64,000 nucleotides of DNA from an uncultured Methylococcales bacterium. Lineage in GTDB: Bacteria; Pseudomonadota; Gammaproteobacteria; Methylococcales; Methylomonadaceae. The notes under the pieces were generated by a model. It did no database searches. It saw nothing but the letters and a program-made list of their open reading frames with translations, and was not told the origin of the DNA. Shown here one piece after another: positions 29,413-41,436 of the stretch (position 1 is its first letter; every line of letters begins with the position of its first letter). The translations under genes and the position numbers were made by a program. The stretch covers positions 1-64,000 of the forward strand of contig CAJVZC010000002.1 in the NCBI GenBank assembly GCA_913019935.1. The letters are read 5' to 3'.

Positions 29413-30284
29413 ACGCCTTCTTCCTTACCCTTAGTTGTCCTAACCTTATTTAAATAAGGTGCAAATCCTTCATCCCCCATCCAATAACGTATTAAATTAG
29501 AAACACCGTTACTGGTTAGAGTCGCTCCTGCTAAACCATCAACTTGATGTTCAGCCCCTGCCCTTGATGCGTCCACAACCCCTTTTACCAGTCGTAAAAC
29601 AGGTACTGAGTCCGCACTATAAACTTTTTTTCCTTTCCATAATGCCCGCCAGGTTGGATTAACGACTTCGCCCCCTAGCCCTGGCGTTTCAGCCTGATCA
29701 TAGAAATTGATACTTTGGACGGTCTGACCATCCGCATCAAGCGCTAAAAACCCATACATAGTAGACCACAATCCGTAACCATGAACAGGTAAAATAATAC
29801 TGCTTATTTGTCCGCCTTTTTTAACCAAATAAACTTTAGCTTTTTTAGATTTAACCTTAATACTGGCTATATCTGATTTACGTGGAATGACTTCATTTTG
29901 CTGCGGGTCTTTAGCCGCCTTGCGCTGGTCAAAGCTGATGACATTAATTGAATCATCATATTCACCTGTTTTTAAGTCTACAATTTTAGCTTCTATTTGG
30001 GTTTCGAAGGCCTGATCAATATCTGTATCTGGATCAAGCAACCCCGCCACATCAAGGATATTCTTTTTCATATCCAATGCTTTATTGTAGATTTGCAATG
30101 GCTTCAAACCCACTGCTGAAAAAGATACAAATACTGCGCACACCAGACATAACGCCAAGGCAACCGCAATGGTTTTCTCTAAGCTATCATTGCCTAATGC
30201 CAATACGCGTTCTTTATAGGCACTCAACCCTGATGCTGTTGGAGAAGTCTCTAGATCATTTTGATCTTTATTATCATTAGACAT
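29409..30284 (-). CDS. nqrC: Na+-translocating NADH:quinone reductase subunit C
   Basis: NqrC is anchored by one N-terminal helix (about 37-58) with a periplasmic FMN-binding domain. The covalent FMN attachment site, the Thr of the (S/A)GATxT motif, is visible as [12 protein letters not shown] near 250; ApbE would load it. The 291 residues have an unusually long polar N-terminus (about 35 residues) compared with Vibrio NqrC (about 255). It overlaps nqrB by eight bases. Confidence 0.97.
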   Translation of the reverse strand: MSNDNKDQNDLETSPTASGLSAYKERVLALGNDSLEKTIAVALALCLVCAVFVSFSAVGLKPLQIYNKALDMKKNILDVAGLLDPDTDIDQAFETQIEAKIVDLKTGEYDDSINVISFDQRKAAKDPQQNEVIPRKSDIASIKVKSKKAKVYLVKKGGQISSIILPVHGYGLWSTMYGFLALDADGQTVQSINFYDQAETPGLGGEVVNPTWRALWKGKKVYSADSVPVLRLVKGVVDASRAGAEHQVDGLAGATLTSNGVSNLIRYWMGDEGFAPYLNKVRTTKGKEEGV

Positions 30285-31481
30285 GACGCTTAATCCTTCT
30301 GCTTATATTGGCTTGAATTACAAAGTAATCAATAATTGGAGCAAACATATTAGAAAACAAAATGGCTAACATCATACCCTCACTAAAAGCAGGATTTACA
30401 ACCCTAATCAAAACCACCATGACACCAATGAGCCCCCCATAAAACCAACGTCCCGTATTTGTCATCGAAGCAGAAACAGGATCTGTTGCCATATAAGCCA
30501 TACCAAATGCAAAGCCACCCAATGTTAAGTGCCAATACCATGGCAAAGCGAACATCGGGTTTGTATCACTACCAATAATATTCAACAACAAACTCATCAG
30601 AACCATACCTGAAAAAACACCAACGATAATACGATACGATGCAATTCGTGTGTATAACAAAAATGCGATCCCTACCATACAGGCTAACGTGGATGTTTCA
30701 CCAATAGAACCCGGAATAAAACCAAAGAATGATTGCATCCAAGTGATATTAGCGGCATTAATAGCCTCAACACCTCCGGTTACCGCCAAACTTAAAGGTG
30801 TCGCCGCAGTAAAACCATCTACAGCAACCCACACTGCATCACCTGATAAAGATGCAGGGTATGCAAAAAATAAAAAGGCTCTTCCTGTTAAAGCAGGATT
30901 TAAGAAATTCTTACCGGTTCCACCAAAAACTTCTTTTCCGATAACAACACCAAAAGAAATTCCCAATGCAACCTGCCACAAAGGAATATCGGGCGGCATA
31001 ATGAGTGTAAAGAGCATCGATGAAACTAAAAAGCCCTCATTGACTTCATGTTTTCTTACCGTTGCAAATATAACTTCCCAAATGCCACCTACTGCAAGCG
31101 TTACGATATAAATAGGGAAGAAATAAAGCATCCCGTGAACCATACATGACAATGGATTACTGGAATTATATCCCAATGAATTCATGATCAAATCTCGCCA
31201 CCCATCGGTACTCGCTTTGCCCATAGATTCTAATGCTAAATTAGCCTGATAACCGGTGTTATACCAAGCCATCATTACACAGAGTACCGTTGCCAAAACC
31301 ACATAGGTCATGGTTCTTTTCAGATCATTACCATCTCGTACATGTGTAGCCCCCTGCGTTACATCCGACGGGGTATACAAAAAAGTATCCACCATTTCAT
31401 AGAGGCCATAATATTTCTGTAACTTACCACCCTCTGTGAAATGCGGCTCGACTTTATCTAATAACTTTCTTGTCGCCGCCA

Positions 31482-31482
<1 letters not shown>
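30277..31482 (-). CDS. nqrB: Na+-translocating NADH:quinone reductase subunit B
   Basis: NqrB is the large membrane subunit with ten helices, riboflavin and a covalent FMN; it forms the Na+ channel and quinone site. The 401-residue protein starts with the conserved [20 protein letters not shown] segment and contains [21 protein letters not shown] near 200, and the FMN-attachment-like [11 protein letters not shown] near 225, with Thr in the place of the Ser of the usual SGAT motif. TAATG overlap couples it to nqrA. Confidence 0.98.
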
Positions 31483-32840
<1,358 letters not shown>

Positions 32841-33050
32841 TTAATGTGTTGATAGATAAATTGCTGTTTGTCTCTTTCGTGAATAACCACTAACTTACAG
32901 CAATTATAAAAGAGCCAAGTAAAACCCCTATTACATCATATTATCTCGCTATACTCAATAAAATATAACCACAAAAAATTAGCTGACGCTGCCAGCAAAA
33001 AACTGAATGCGCGACAAGTAGGCCCAGCTATTTACCGCTACTGCGCCCCT

Positions 33051-34148
33051 TCAAACAACCGAAAGCATATTATTTAATGCTTTTCTAGCCAGCGTAGCAT
33101 TAGGCTCTTGTACTGCCACTTGATTTACAACATGGCCCGCAACTAAATTCTCTAGAACCCAGGCTAAATGCTGCGGATCAGTTCTAAACATTGTTGAACA
33201 CATGCTCACTGTTGCAGACATAAAATGTACGTTTTTACCCTGACCTTTACATTCTTCATGCAACCGATTAACTAGATTCAATTCCGTTGCCACTAGCCAA
33301 CGGGTATTAGGTTCAGCATCTCTAATAATTTGGAGAATTGTTTCTGTTGAGCCGATGTAGTCGGCTTTCTGGCATACTTCAAAACTAGCCTCAGGATGGG
33401 CGATAACTTGAGTCTCAGGGTATTGCTGAAGAAAATCGTCAATATGTTCCGGCTGAAACACCTGATGAACCGAGCAAAAACCACTCCACAGAATTATTTT
33501 GGCGTTTTGTATCTGCTCAACAGTGAGTCCACCTTGTGGTTTTCTGAAATCCCACAGAACCATTTCATCTAAAGGGATCCCCATATCAAAGCCTGTATTA
33601 CGACCCAGATGCTGATCTGGGAAAAACAAAACTTTTTCACGCTTATCGAAACTCCATTGCAATATTTTTTTAGCATTCGACGAGGTGCAAACAATTCCAT
33701 CATGCTGCCCACAAAAAGCTTTGAGGTCAGCCGCCGAATTAATATAGGTAATCGGTGTAACCGTTGACTCTACATCAATAATGCCTGCTAACTCTTCCCA
33801 ACATTTTTGAACATTAGATTGATTAGCCATATCAGCCATCGAACAACCTGCCGCTAAATCAGGTAAAATCGCAATTTGTTCGGGCCGAGACAAAATATCT
33901 GCCACTTCTGCCATAAAATGAACACCGCAGAAGACAATATAGTCTGCTTCTGATTTTGCTGCATTCCTAGATAACTTCAGCGAATCTCCAGAAAGATCCG
34001 CAAACTGAAACACCTCATCACGTTGATAATGGTGCCCCAAAACGACACATCGCCGCCCAAGACTCTCTTTGGCCTGAATAATCCGTCGCTCACACTCCAC
34101 ATCATCTAGAAGCGCATAGTCTTGAATAGGATAAGCTACATTGGTCAT
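33051..34148 (-). CDS. nadA: Quinolinate synthase
   Basis: NadA condenses iminoaspartate with dihydroxyacetone phosphate to quinolinate in NAD synthesis, using a 4Fe-4S cluster. It has VLGHHYQRDEV near 36, the FCGVHFMAEVADILS segment with the first cluster Cys near 92, and Cys residues in CTSSNA and MCSTM regions. The ATG at 34146-34148 (365 residues) has AAGGG twelve bases ahead; a TTG nine bases upstream lacks proper spacing. It starts five bases after the aspS stop, so they are an operon. Confidence 0.95.
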   Translation of the reverse strand: MTNVAYPIQDYALLDDVECERRIIQAKESLGRRCVVLGHHYQRDEVFQFADLSGDSLKLSRNAAKSEADYIVFCGVHFMAEVADILSRPEQIAILPDLAAGCSMADMANQSNVQKCWEELAGIIDVESTVTPITYINSAADLKAFCGQHDGIVCTSSNAKKILQWSFDKREKVLFFPDQHLGRNTGFDMGIPLDEMVLWDFRKPQGGLTVEQIQNAKIILWSGFCSVHQVFQPEHIDDFLQQYPETQVIAHPEASFEVCQKADYIGSTETILQIIRDAEPNTRWLVATELNLVNRLHEECKGQGKNVHFMSATVSMCSTMFRTDPQHLAWVLENLVAGHVVNQVAVQEPNATLARKALNNMLSVV

Positions 34149-34153
34149 AACAC

Positions 34154-35947
34154 TCAACTACCCTTAGTACTCTCTGCTCGAGGCTTAGACCGTAGCTTTA
34201 TACCCAGTTCTTTTAAGTCTTTATCACTCACTGGTGCAGGGGCACTAACCAATGGGCATGCAGCCGTTTGCGTTTTAGGGAAAGCAATAACATCACGAAT
34301 CGACGCTGAATTGGTCATCAACATAACCAATCGATCAACGCCAAATGCAATCCCGCCATGCGGAGGACAACCAAACGTCAAAGCATCAAGTAAGAACCCA
34401 AATTTTTCCCGTGCCTCTTCAGCACCCACACCTAACAAATCAAATACCGTTTGTTGCATCTCACTGTTGTGTATACGAATAGAACCGCCACCCACTTCAC
34501 TACCATTCAAAACAAGGTCATAAGCTTTTGACAACGCGCCGCCCGGGTTCTCTAGCATCGCCTCACGCCCACAACTGGGTGCTGTAAAAGGATGATGGAT
34601 CGCATGCCAATTTTCCTTTTCATCTGAACGCTCAAACATTGGGAAATCAACGACCCAAACTGGCTTCCACTTCCCTTCAATTAAGCCATGATCATTGCCA
34701 AGCTTAACACGCAGTGCACCGAGTGAATCATTAACCACTGTGGTCTTATCAGCCCCAAAGAAAACCAAATCACCGGTCTCAGCACCCACCTTGAGCAACA
34801 CTTTTTCAACCACATCATCGGGTATAAATTTTAAAATAGGTGACTGCAATCCTGCCATGCCGGCAGCACGGTCATTAACCTTAATATAGGCCAACCCTTT
34901 AGCACCATAAATGCCCACAAATTTTGTTAACCCGTCAATTTCTTTGCGCGATAATTTAGCCCCTTGAGGTAATCTCAACGCTGCTACACGTCCTAAAGGG
35001 TTATTTGCAGGCCCAGAAAACACTTTAAATTCAACTGCTTTCATTTCGTCAGCAATATCGACTAATTCTAAAGGTATCCTAAGGTCAGGACGATCCGTCC
35101 CATAGCGCCGCATCGATTCCTCATAAGTCATTTGAGGGAATGACTCCGGCAAAGACTCGTTCAATGTCTCAGCAAACAAATGACGAATCATTTGTTCCAT
35201 AATAGCCATGATCTCGTCTTGATTCATGAAAGACGTTTCAATATCTAACTGGGTAAACTCTGGCTGACGGTCTGCGCGCAAATCCTCATCGCGAAAACAA
35301 CGAACCACTTGATAGTAACGATCCATACCAGAGATCATCAATAACTGCTTATAAAGCTGAGGCGACTGAGGTAAAGCAAAAAAAGCATCCTCATGTGTCC
35401 GACTTGGAACAATATAATCTCTCGCTCCTTCGGGTGTTGCTTTGGTTAAATAAGGGGTCTCAATCTCATAGAATTGATTGGCGTCCAAAAAATTCCTTAA
35501 ACACTTAGTAATATCACGGCGAAAACGCATTTTATTTAGCATTTCGGTTCGCCGTAAATCTAAGTAACGGTAACGCAAACGCATTTCTTCATTAACTTCA
35601 ATATCACTTTCAATAGGAAATGGCGGTGTCTCGGAAGCATTTAATACTTCAGCCTTAGTCACCAAAACCTCGATCTCTCCCGTAACCATATTAGGATTAA
35701 TGGTTCCTTCTGGTCTTGGCCGCACAACACCCTCAATCGAAAGGACATACTCACTGCGCACGCTCTCGCCAAGCATGAAGGTTTCAGGCGAATCCGGATC
35801 AAAAACTATCTGCAACAAGCCTTCTCTATCTCTAAGGTCAATAAAGATAACACCGCCATGATCGCGGCGTCGATGTACCCACCCGTATACGGTTACTTTC
35901 TGCTCTAAATGTTCCTGGTTAACTTCACCACAGTAGTGGGTACGCAT
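34154..35947 (-). CDS. aspS: Aspartate-tRNA ligase
   Basis: AspRS charges tRNA-Asp. The 597-residue protein is a bacterial type class II synthetase with an N-terminal OB-fold (about 1-110, starting [10 protein letters not shown]), the motif 2 region [18 protein letters not shown] near 217, a GAD insertion (about 290-420) and motif 3 [11 protein letters not shown] near 552. The length is that of the E. coli enzyme (590). A window upstream of 140 bases leads to fmdB on the same strand. Confidence 0.98.
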   Translation of the reverse strand: MRTHYCGEVNQEHLEQKVTVYGWVHRRRDHGGVIFIDLRDREGLLQIVFDPDSPETFMLGESVRSEYVLSIEGVVRPRPEGTINPNMVTGEIEVLVTKAEVLNASETPPFPIESDIEVNEEMRLRYRYLDLRRTEMLNKMRFRRDITKCLRNFLDANQFYEIETPYLTKATPEGARDYIVPSRTHEDAFFALPQSPQLYKQLLMISGMDRYYQVVRCFRDEDLRADRQPEFTQLDIETSFMNQDEIMAIMEQMIRHLFAETLNESLPESFPQMTYEESMRRYGTDRPDLRIPLELVDIADEMKAVEFKVFSGPANNPLGRVAALRLPQGAKLSRKEIDGLTKFVGIYGAKGLAYIKVNDRAAGMAGLQSPILKFIPDDVVEKVLLKVGAETGDLVFFGADKTTVVNDSLGALRVKLGNDHGLIEGKWKPVWVVDFPMFERSDEKENWHAIHHPFTAPSCGREAMLENPGGALSKAYDLVLNGSEVGGGSIRIHNSEMQQTVFDLLGVGAEEAREKFGFLLDALTFGCPPHGGIAFGVDRLVMLMTNSASIRDVIAFPKTQTAACPLVSAPAPVSDKDLKELGIKLRSKPRAESTKGS

Positions 35948-36096
35948 AATGCTCTCTTACCTAATCAAAAAAAGCGTCGATATTACTTTTTTAGCCTAAC
36001 TATTGCAAGTACAGACCTTAAAAATATTGACGCAAACCAAACAATAAAATAATCACCACTACATTCACTCAACGGTCAAAACAACACGCTGTTAAA

Positions 36097-36357
36097 CTAG
36101 TGCCCACACCCGCCAGATTTTGTCCCGCAACTATCGGAATGTCCTGTAGTAGATTTTTCGGTTTTAGTTTTAGACTTCCCCTTAAAATCAGTTTCATACC
36201 ACCCGGTACCTTTTAACCTAAAACCTGCCGCTGAAATCATTTTTTTCAAGCCCGGTTTTTGACACGCTGGACAGTCCGTTAACGGCTCAGCATTCATTTT
36301 CTGCAATGCATCATGCGCATTGCCACAAAGCTCGCACTTGTACTCATAAATAGGCAT
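36097..36357 (-). CDS. FmdB-family zinc-ribbon protein
   Basis: An 86-residue protein starting MPIYEYKCELCGN, with CxxC pairs (KCELC, CPACQ) that form a small zinc ribbon, then a Gly/Ser/Lys-rich tail ending in CGTKSGGCGH. FmdB family members are widespread and linked to formamidase regulation only in one case; function here is unknown. The ATG at 36355-36357 has GGAG six bases upstream; a TTG start four codons earlier overlaps that Shine-Dalgarno and is rejected. Confidence 0.92.
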   Translation of the reverse strand: MPIYEYKCELCGNAHDALQKMNAEPLTDCPACQKPGLKKMISAAGFRLKGTGWYETDFKGKSKTKTEKSTTGHSDSCGTKSGGCGH

Positions 36358-36702
36358 TTGTAACTCCAAAATTTAAATTAATCGTCTACCCTCTCAACCG
36401 GATAAACAACAAGAAAACTGACAACGCATGTATTAAATCATTCAGGTGGCGGGACTCACTTAGTACTTAAAACACGTCAAAACCTTGAAAAATCATGATG
36501 ATAGCATAGCTCACGCTAAGTTAACACCCATTTGCCCAGTACGTTACTGTAAAAAACACTCACCCAACCACAACAAAAAAATCCATGTTAAGGCATAGCA
36601 TAGTGGTTAAAATCAGTTATATAATTAACAAGTAGCTTCACTGTAGCCTGTAAAATTATATTTTTTCAGCCATACACCGTAAATAAACAAGGAGACTCGA
36701 TC
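36358..36702. other. Intergenic region between divergent fmdB and a small membrane-protein gene
   Basis: About 345 bases without a supported gene. It must contain the start signals of the fmdB-aspS-nadA group on the minus strand and of the small membrane-protein gene on the plus strand. A TATAAT at 36620-36625 (plus strand) is a plausible -10 box, with no clear -35. An AAGGAG Shine-Dalgarno precedes the ATG at 36703. I see no RNA gene or repeat. Confidence 0.5.
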
Positions 36703-37026
36703 ATGATTAATGCCACAATAATGATTTACATTCTTTGCTGGACCTACCAAGGTGGCGCACGCACGGGTAAAACAAACTTATTTAGATGGGTTGTCATCAC
36801 TACGGTCACCTTCTTTGCCATACAATTTGCATGGGCGTGGATTGATAACTTTCTCTTTTTATCAGAGACCAAACCCATATGGGCCCCCCGCATAGCAGGA
36901 TTCTTGGTTGCCGCCGTCATGCGCACTACGCTCGTCATGCATGTAAGCCTCACGCCTAAAAACTTATTCAGCCACCTTAATATTTTCAAAAAGACTATCG
37001 AAAGAAAAGAAGATCATTTGTTTTAA
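36703..37026 (+). CDS. Unrecognised small inner-membrane protein
   Basis: A 107-residue protein with an AAGGAG Shine-Dalgarno seven bases before its ATG. It has hydrophobic segments at about 3-14, 28-50 and 62-84, an aromatic-rich second segment (FFAIQFAWAWIDNFLF) and a basic C-terminal tail. I do not recognise the family. It stands alone, 80 bases upstream of pyrC on the same strand. Confidence 0.65.
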   Translation: MINATIMIYILCWTYQGGARTGKTNLFRWVVITTVTFFAIQFAWAWIDNFLFLSETKPIWAPRIAGFLVAAVMRTTLVMHVSLTPKNLFSHLNIFKKTIERKEDHLF

Positions 37027-37106
37027 TTCGCATAACTAATCCGTTACGTCTAGCCTAAATAATTACCGCTCAGGCACTCAACAATCTACTTAATTAACAA
37101 AGCGTT

Positions 37107-38138
37107 ATGAACAAGATAACCATTACCACCCCGGACGACTGGCACATCCATGTGCGATCAGGACAATTACTAAAAACTGTTATTTCACACACGGCTAAAC
37201 GCTTCAAAAGAGCCATTATTATGCCTAACCTGAATCCGCCGGTAACAACGGTTTCACAAGCACTGCAGTATCGCGATGAAATTCTTCACGCACTGCCTAA
37301 AACAAGTGACTTCAACCCTTTAATGACTCTGTACCTAACTGACACCACCTCAGTAAAAGACATTCATGAGGCCGCTGAATCCGAACACGTCCATGGCTTT
37401 AAATTGTACCCTTCCGGTGCCACCACTAATTCTCAATCAGGCATCTCGCAATTAGAAAAAACATACCCTTTGCTAGAAACCATGCAGAAACTGGCTATTC
37501 CACTGCTAATTCATGGTGAAGTCACCGACAGTGATATCGATATCTTCGACCGTGAAAAGGTTTTTATTGAACGCCACTTAACCACGATCATTCAGAAATT
37601 TCCTGCGTTACGCATCGTGCTCGAACACATCACAACAAAAGAAGCTGTTCATTTCATTCAAACACAACCTCAACACGTTGCAGCCACGATTACACCACAA
37701 CACCTTATGTTTAATCGAAATGCTTTTTTAGTCGGCGGTATTAAACCCCATCATTACTGCCTCCCTATTATCAAACGAGAAATCCATCGACAAGCACTCA
37801 TCGCTGCCGCAACCAGTGGCAACCCTAAGTTCTTTCTCGGTACGGATAGTGCCCCACACCTAAAGCACCATAAAGAATCAAGCTGTGGATGTGCCGGCTG
37901 TTTTTCCGCTCATGCTGCTATTGAATTTTATGCCGAAATTTTTGAACGAGCCGGTGCACTCTCAAAGCTGGAAGGATTTGCTAGCCATTATGGCGCTGAT
38001 TTCTATCAACTCCCGCGGAATACTTCAACACTTTCTCTCGTTAAAGAAAACTGGGACATCCCTAGTGCCTACCCCTCAGATGAGCACGAAATCATACCGC
38101 TAAATGCAGGCCAACACTGCACCTGGAAAATCATATAA
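37107..38138 (+). CDS. pyrC: Dihydroorotase, class II
   Basis: PyrC closes carbamoyl-aspartate to dihydroorotate in pyrimidine synthesis. The 343-residue protein has the metal ligand motif DDWHIHVRSG (7-16), the carboxylated lysine region GFKLYPSGAT near 98, the HGE metal ligand near 137, LEHI near 175 and GTDSAPH near 250. Length matches E. coli PyrC (348). It is followed by a bidirectional terminator before convergent mlaA. Confidence 0.97.
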   Translation: MNKITITTPDDWHIHVRSGQLLKTVISHTAKRFKRAIIMPNLNPPVTTVSQALQYRDEILHALPKTSDFNPLMTLYLTDTTSVKDIHEAAESEHVHGFKLYPSGATTNSQSGISQLEKTYPLLETMQKLAIPLLIHGEVTDSDIDIFDREKVFIERHLTTIIQKFPALRIVLEHITTKEAVHFIQTQPQHVAATITPQHLMFNRNAFLVGGIKPHHYCLPIIKREIHRQALIAAATSGNPKFFLGTDSAPHLKHHKESSCGCAGCFSAHAAIEFYAEIFERAGALSKLEGFASHYGADFYQLPRNTSTLSLVKENWDIPSAYPSDEHEIIPLNAGQHCTWKII

Positions 38139-38144
38139 ATAAAA

Positions 38145-38177
38145 AAAGGAGCGTGTTATCTTAAAACACACCCCTTT
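38145..38177. terminator. Bidirectional terminator between pyrC and mlaA
   Basis: An imperfect inverted repeat, AAAGGAGCGTGTT paired with AACACACCCCTTT, has a short loop and A-rich and T-rich flanks. It lies just after the pyrC stop and 34 bases before the mlaA stop on the other strand, so it suits both convergent genes. Confidence 0.55.
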
Positions 38178-38210
38178 ACAATAAGTCGAAATAAAACGCT
38201 GACGCGTCCC

Positions 38211-38933
38211 TTACTCCAGATCAATCAAAACTTCAAAATCATCTGGAATATCACCGTCTGAAACCAAAAACTGCCGCTTCTGGATATAGGCCTCTTTCAA
38301 AAATGAATAACGATCCAAGGCCGCTTCTTCAGCAATTTTCCGCCCACTTAACATATCTGAACTTTCATCAAGCGTCATCAATGCACCGGCACCAAAACTC
38401 GCAGCCGGAATGCCTATATAAGACAAGGGGTGCATGGCAATATCACCGACCAAGCCAACAATCCCACGTGGCGAGGAGGAGCCTATAAAAGGCACGACCA
38501 TATAAGGTCCCGACGGAATCCCCCAAAAGGCTAGGGTCTGACCAAAGTCCTCTTGGTGTTTAGGTAAATCAATCATCGTTGCTACATCAATAAGGCCGCC
38601 AACCCCAACGGTTGAGTTCACTATCAAGCGACCAAGATCCAAGCCACCCTGCTCAAGTTTCAATTGAAAAATGTCATTAATAAAAACACCGACATCAGAC
38701 AAGTTGCTGAAGAAATTACTGACCCCTGTATCTGCAAAATCAGGCATCACCCACTGATAACCTTCACTGACCGGCTTTAGGAAATAATTATCTATTCCAT
38801 CATTGAATGATAAAACATCGCGATTCCAATCTTCCATGGGGTCATCCGCTAATACATTGCCCGAACCCACCAACATAAAAAAAGCCAACGCCCCAGCAAC
38901 CAACCAACTAGCACCTGTATTATTTATTTTCAT
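38211..38933 (-). CDS. mlaA: Outer-membrane lipid asymmetry lipoprotein MlaA (VacJ)
   Basis: MlaA sits in the outer membrane with porins and removes misplaced phospholipids from the outer leaflet for return through the Mla pathway. The 240 residues have a hydrophobic signal segment (about 10-27), then the family core: DPMEDWNRDVLSFNDGIDN, NLSDVGVFINDIFQLK and DFGQTLAFWGIPSGPYMVVPF. The signal peptide ends SGNVLADDP with no lipobox Cys, so it may be a soluble or signal-anchored form rather than a lipoprotein, which is odd for the family. The mlaBCDEF genes are not in the window. Confidence 0.92.
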   Translation of the reverse strand: MKINNTGASWLVAGALAFFMLVGSGNVLADDPMEDWNRDVLSFNDGIDNYFLKPVSEGYQWVMPDFADTGVSNFFSNLSDVGVFINDIFQLKLEQGGLDLGRLIVNSTVGVGGLIDVATMIDLPKHQEDFGQTLAFWGIPSGPYMVVPFIGSSSPRGIVGLVGDIAMHPLSYIGIPAASFGAGALMTLDESSDMLSGRKIAEEAALDRYSFLKEAYIQKRQFLVSDGDIPDDFEVLIDLE

Positions 38934-39079
38934 TTCCCCAACACCTAAAAGTTTCCATGTAATATCGTGTATAAAACGTTAACATAGCACAAAAGACTTT
39001 TTTTTTCGACCTTATCCAAAACGATCAAGTTTCTATTCAACATTGCTTTAAGCTAACCCGACAACGCCCTAAATACCTT

Positions 39080-39709
39080 ATGAATGCAAAAAAACAGCCC
39101 ATCAATGAACGTTTTCGTGGCTACCTTCCTGTTATTGTTGATATAGAAACTGCCGGCTTCAACCCCAAAAAAAATCCTTTATTAGAAATTGCAGCCGTTG
39201 TCGTTGAATATAATGAAGACATGCAATTAACGATTACAGAAAGCCATTCAAAAGCCATAATTCCTTTTGACAACGCCGAACTCGACCAAGCCGCTCTTGA
39301 TTTTACCGGCATCAAACCGTTCCACCCCTTTCGAATGGCTATAGCAGAAAAAACGGCACTGCAAGAAATATTCAAGCCTATTAAGGAAGCCGTTAAACGC
39401 AATGAGTGTACTCGGGCCATCCTTGTTGGGCACAACCCAGCTTTTGATTTAAGTTTTTTAAATGCCGCCTTACATCGCTCAAAGATCAAACGAAGCCCTT
39501 TTCACCCGTTTAGCTCATTTGATACAGCAACGCTTGGCGGGCTTGCATACGGTCAAACCGTTCTCGCAAAAGCTGCGAAGAAAGCAGGGCTCGAATGGGA
39601 TAATGACAAAGCGCACTCTGCTCTCTATGATGCGCAACAAACTGCTGAATTATTTTGCCGCATTGTGAACCGATGGCAGGCTCTATCCAACCTTGAGGAT
39701 CAAAAGTAA
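39080..39709 (+). CDS. rnt: Ribonuclease T
   Basis: RNase T trims the 3' ends of tRNAs and other stable RNAs. The 209-residue protein has the DEDDh exonuclease motifs: VDIETAGFNPKKNPLLEIAA near 21, VGHNPAFDLSFLNAA near 120 and AHSALYDAQQTAELF near 187. The length fits E. coli RNase T (215). Its normal partner grxD lies just downstream on the opposite strand, as in several gammaproteobacteria. Confidence 0.96.
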   Translation: MNAKKQPINERFRGYLPVIVDIETAGFNPKKNPLLEIAAVVVEYNEDMQLTITESHSKAIIPFDNAELDQAALDFTGIKPFHPFRMAIAEKTALQEIFKPIKEAVKRNECTRAILVGHNPAFDLSFLNAALHRSKIKRSPFHPFSSFDTATLGGLAYGQTVLAKAAKKAGLEWDNDKAHSALYDAQQTAELFCRIVNRWQALSNLEDQK

Positions 39710-39761
39710 CCCAAAAATGCGATTCTATCGCCTAGACACCAGGCGCTTACTCTCTCACAAA

Positions 39762-40082
39762 CTATGTAGACTGACCTGCATTAGCCAACAAAGTCTGCAA
39801 TTCACCTTTTTGATAAAGGTCCATCACAATATCAGCACCACCGACCAAAACACCGTCAACATATAACTGCGGATAAGTTGGCCACTGCGAATATATTTTC
39901 AACCCTTCTCTAATCTCAAGGTCTTCAAAAACATTCGTATGAGAAAACTTTACCTCGCAAGCTTTTAACACTTGAACGGTCTGGCCTGAAAAACCACATT
40001 GTGGGAAATCAGGCGTTCCTTTCATATAAAGCATAATAGGATTGGTCTCTAACTGCTCTTTAATTCTTTCGTTTACACTCAT
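39762..40082 (-). CDS. grxD: Monothiol glutaredoxin, Grx4 family
   Basis: Grx4-type glutaredoxins bind a shared 2Fe-2S cluster with glutathione and deliver it to apo-proteins. The 106 residues have the active site CGFS in PQCGFSGQT (28-36) and YMKGTPDFP near 19; TYPQLYVDGVLVGGADI near 70 forms the GSH-binding part. It is a single gene, convergent with rnt and divergent from argD. Confidence 0.97.
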   Translation of the reverse strand: MSVNERIKEQLETNPIMLYMKGTPDFPQCGFSGQTVQVLKACEVKFSHTNVFEDLEIREGLKIYSQWPTYPQLYVDGVLVGGADIVMDLYQKGELQTLLANAGQST

Positions 40083-40242
40083 TTTTCACTCCTAAATAGA
40101 GCATTCTATCAAGAAATATTTAAAAAACTAAATATTTCCCGCCAAAACACCGATTTACTTACTGAATTATTAAATCTATACCTATATAATTAAGGGTTTT
40201 TTAAACTTCTTACAAAGAAGAAACCAGATTGGTGAAACACTC

Positions 40243-41418
40243 ATGAGCAACGCTATTATGCCAACCTATGCACGCCTACCTGTCAGTTTTACTCGAGGAC
40301 AAGGCGCTTGGCTATGGGATCAAAATAATGTTCGCTACCTTGACGCGCTCTCTGGCATTGCTGTCTGTAATCTAGGCCATGCCCACCCAGCCATTCACCA
40401 AGCCATTGCGGAACAAAGTCGCCTGCTATTGCATACCTCTAACCTTTATGAAATAACATTACAAAGCGAGCTAGCCAATCAATTAACGCAACTTTCTGGA
40501 ATGAGTAATGCTTTCTTCTGCAACTCAGGTGCTGAAGCGAATGAAGCGGCTATTAAACTGGCGCGTCTTTACGGCCACTCACAAGGCATTGCACAACCAA
40601 CCATTATTGTCATGAACAATAGTTTCCATGGCCGCACATTAGCGACACTGAGCGCCACGGGCAATCCTAAAGTACACCAAGGATTTACGCCATTAGTAGA
40701 CGGGTTCATACACGTACCGTTTAATGATCTATCTGCTATTGAAAAAGTAGTTGCCGACAACCCAGACATTGTTGCCGTTATGGCTGAACCTATCCAAGGC
40801 GAAGGCGGAGTCAACATTCCAGCACCCAACTACCTTAATAAGGTTCGCCAATTATGTGACCAACATAAGCTATTACTTATCCTTGATGAAATCCAAACAG
40901 GAATAGGAAGAACTGGCCGCTTCTTAGCTTACCAGCATAACGACATATTACCTGACATTTGCACTTTAGCTAAGGCATTAGGCAATGGCGTCCCTATTGG
41001 CGCCTGCTTAGCAACCGGAACAGCCGCACAACTGCTCACTGCTGGAAAACATGGCTCTACCTTTGGCGGCAATTTATTAGCTTGTCGCGCGGCATTATCC
41101 GTACTAGATGTCATCCAAAAAGATAATTTAATTCAAGCCGCTGAAACCCAAGGCAATAAAATTGTCGATGAAATCAGCAAACGCCTAAATCATCACCCCC
41201 TTGTGGCTGAAATTCGCCACCAAGGCATGATGATTGCCATTGAACTGACTCAACCCTGCCCGGCTTTAACTCAAGAAGCGCTTGATCAAAAAGTCCTGAT
41301 CAATATTACCGCGGAAAAGATCATTCGACTGCTACCACCACTGATTATTTCTGACGAACAAATCACTATATTAGCCGATACAATTCAAGTACTTGTCGAA
41401 AACACTCGGCCTCTCTAA
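40243..41418 (+). CDS. argD: Acetylornithine aminotransferase
   Basis: ArgD is a PLP enzyme that transfers amino groups in arginine synthesis (acetylornithine/acetylglutamate semialdehyde) and may also act in lysine synthesis. The 391 residues contain FCNSGAEANEAAIKLAR near 95, LDEIQTGIGRTG near 213 and the PLP lysine in LAKALGNGVPIGA near 243. It is 19 bases upstream of argF on the same strand, giving the classic argD-argF pair. Confidence 0.95.
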   Translation: MSNAIMPTYARLPVSFTRGQGAWLWDQNNVRYLDALSGIAVCNLGHAHPAIHQAIAEQSRLLLHTSNLYEITLQSELANQLTQLSGMSNAFFCNSGAEANEAAIKLARLYGHSQGIAQPTIIVMNNSFHGRTLATLSATGNPKVHQGFTPLVDGFIHVPFNDLSAIEKVVADNPDIVAVMAEPIQGEGGVNIPAPNYLNKVRQLCDQHKLLLILDEIQTGIGRTGRFLAYQHNDILPDICTLAKALGNGVPIGACLATGTAAQLLTAGKHGSTFGGNLLACRAALSVLDVIQKDNLIQAAETQGNKIVDEISKRLNHHPLVAEIRHQGMMIAIELTQPCPALTQEALDQKVLINITAEKIIRLLPPLIISDEQITILADTIQVLVENTRPL

Positions 41419-41436
41419 TTTTTTACTTCAAAACCC

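Noticed and set aside
40083-40242. ARG box (ArgR operator) upstream of argD
   Set aside because: Only one weak half-site-like stretch (TGAAT near an AT-rich run) was seen, not enough to call an operator.
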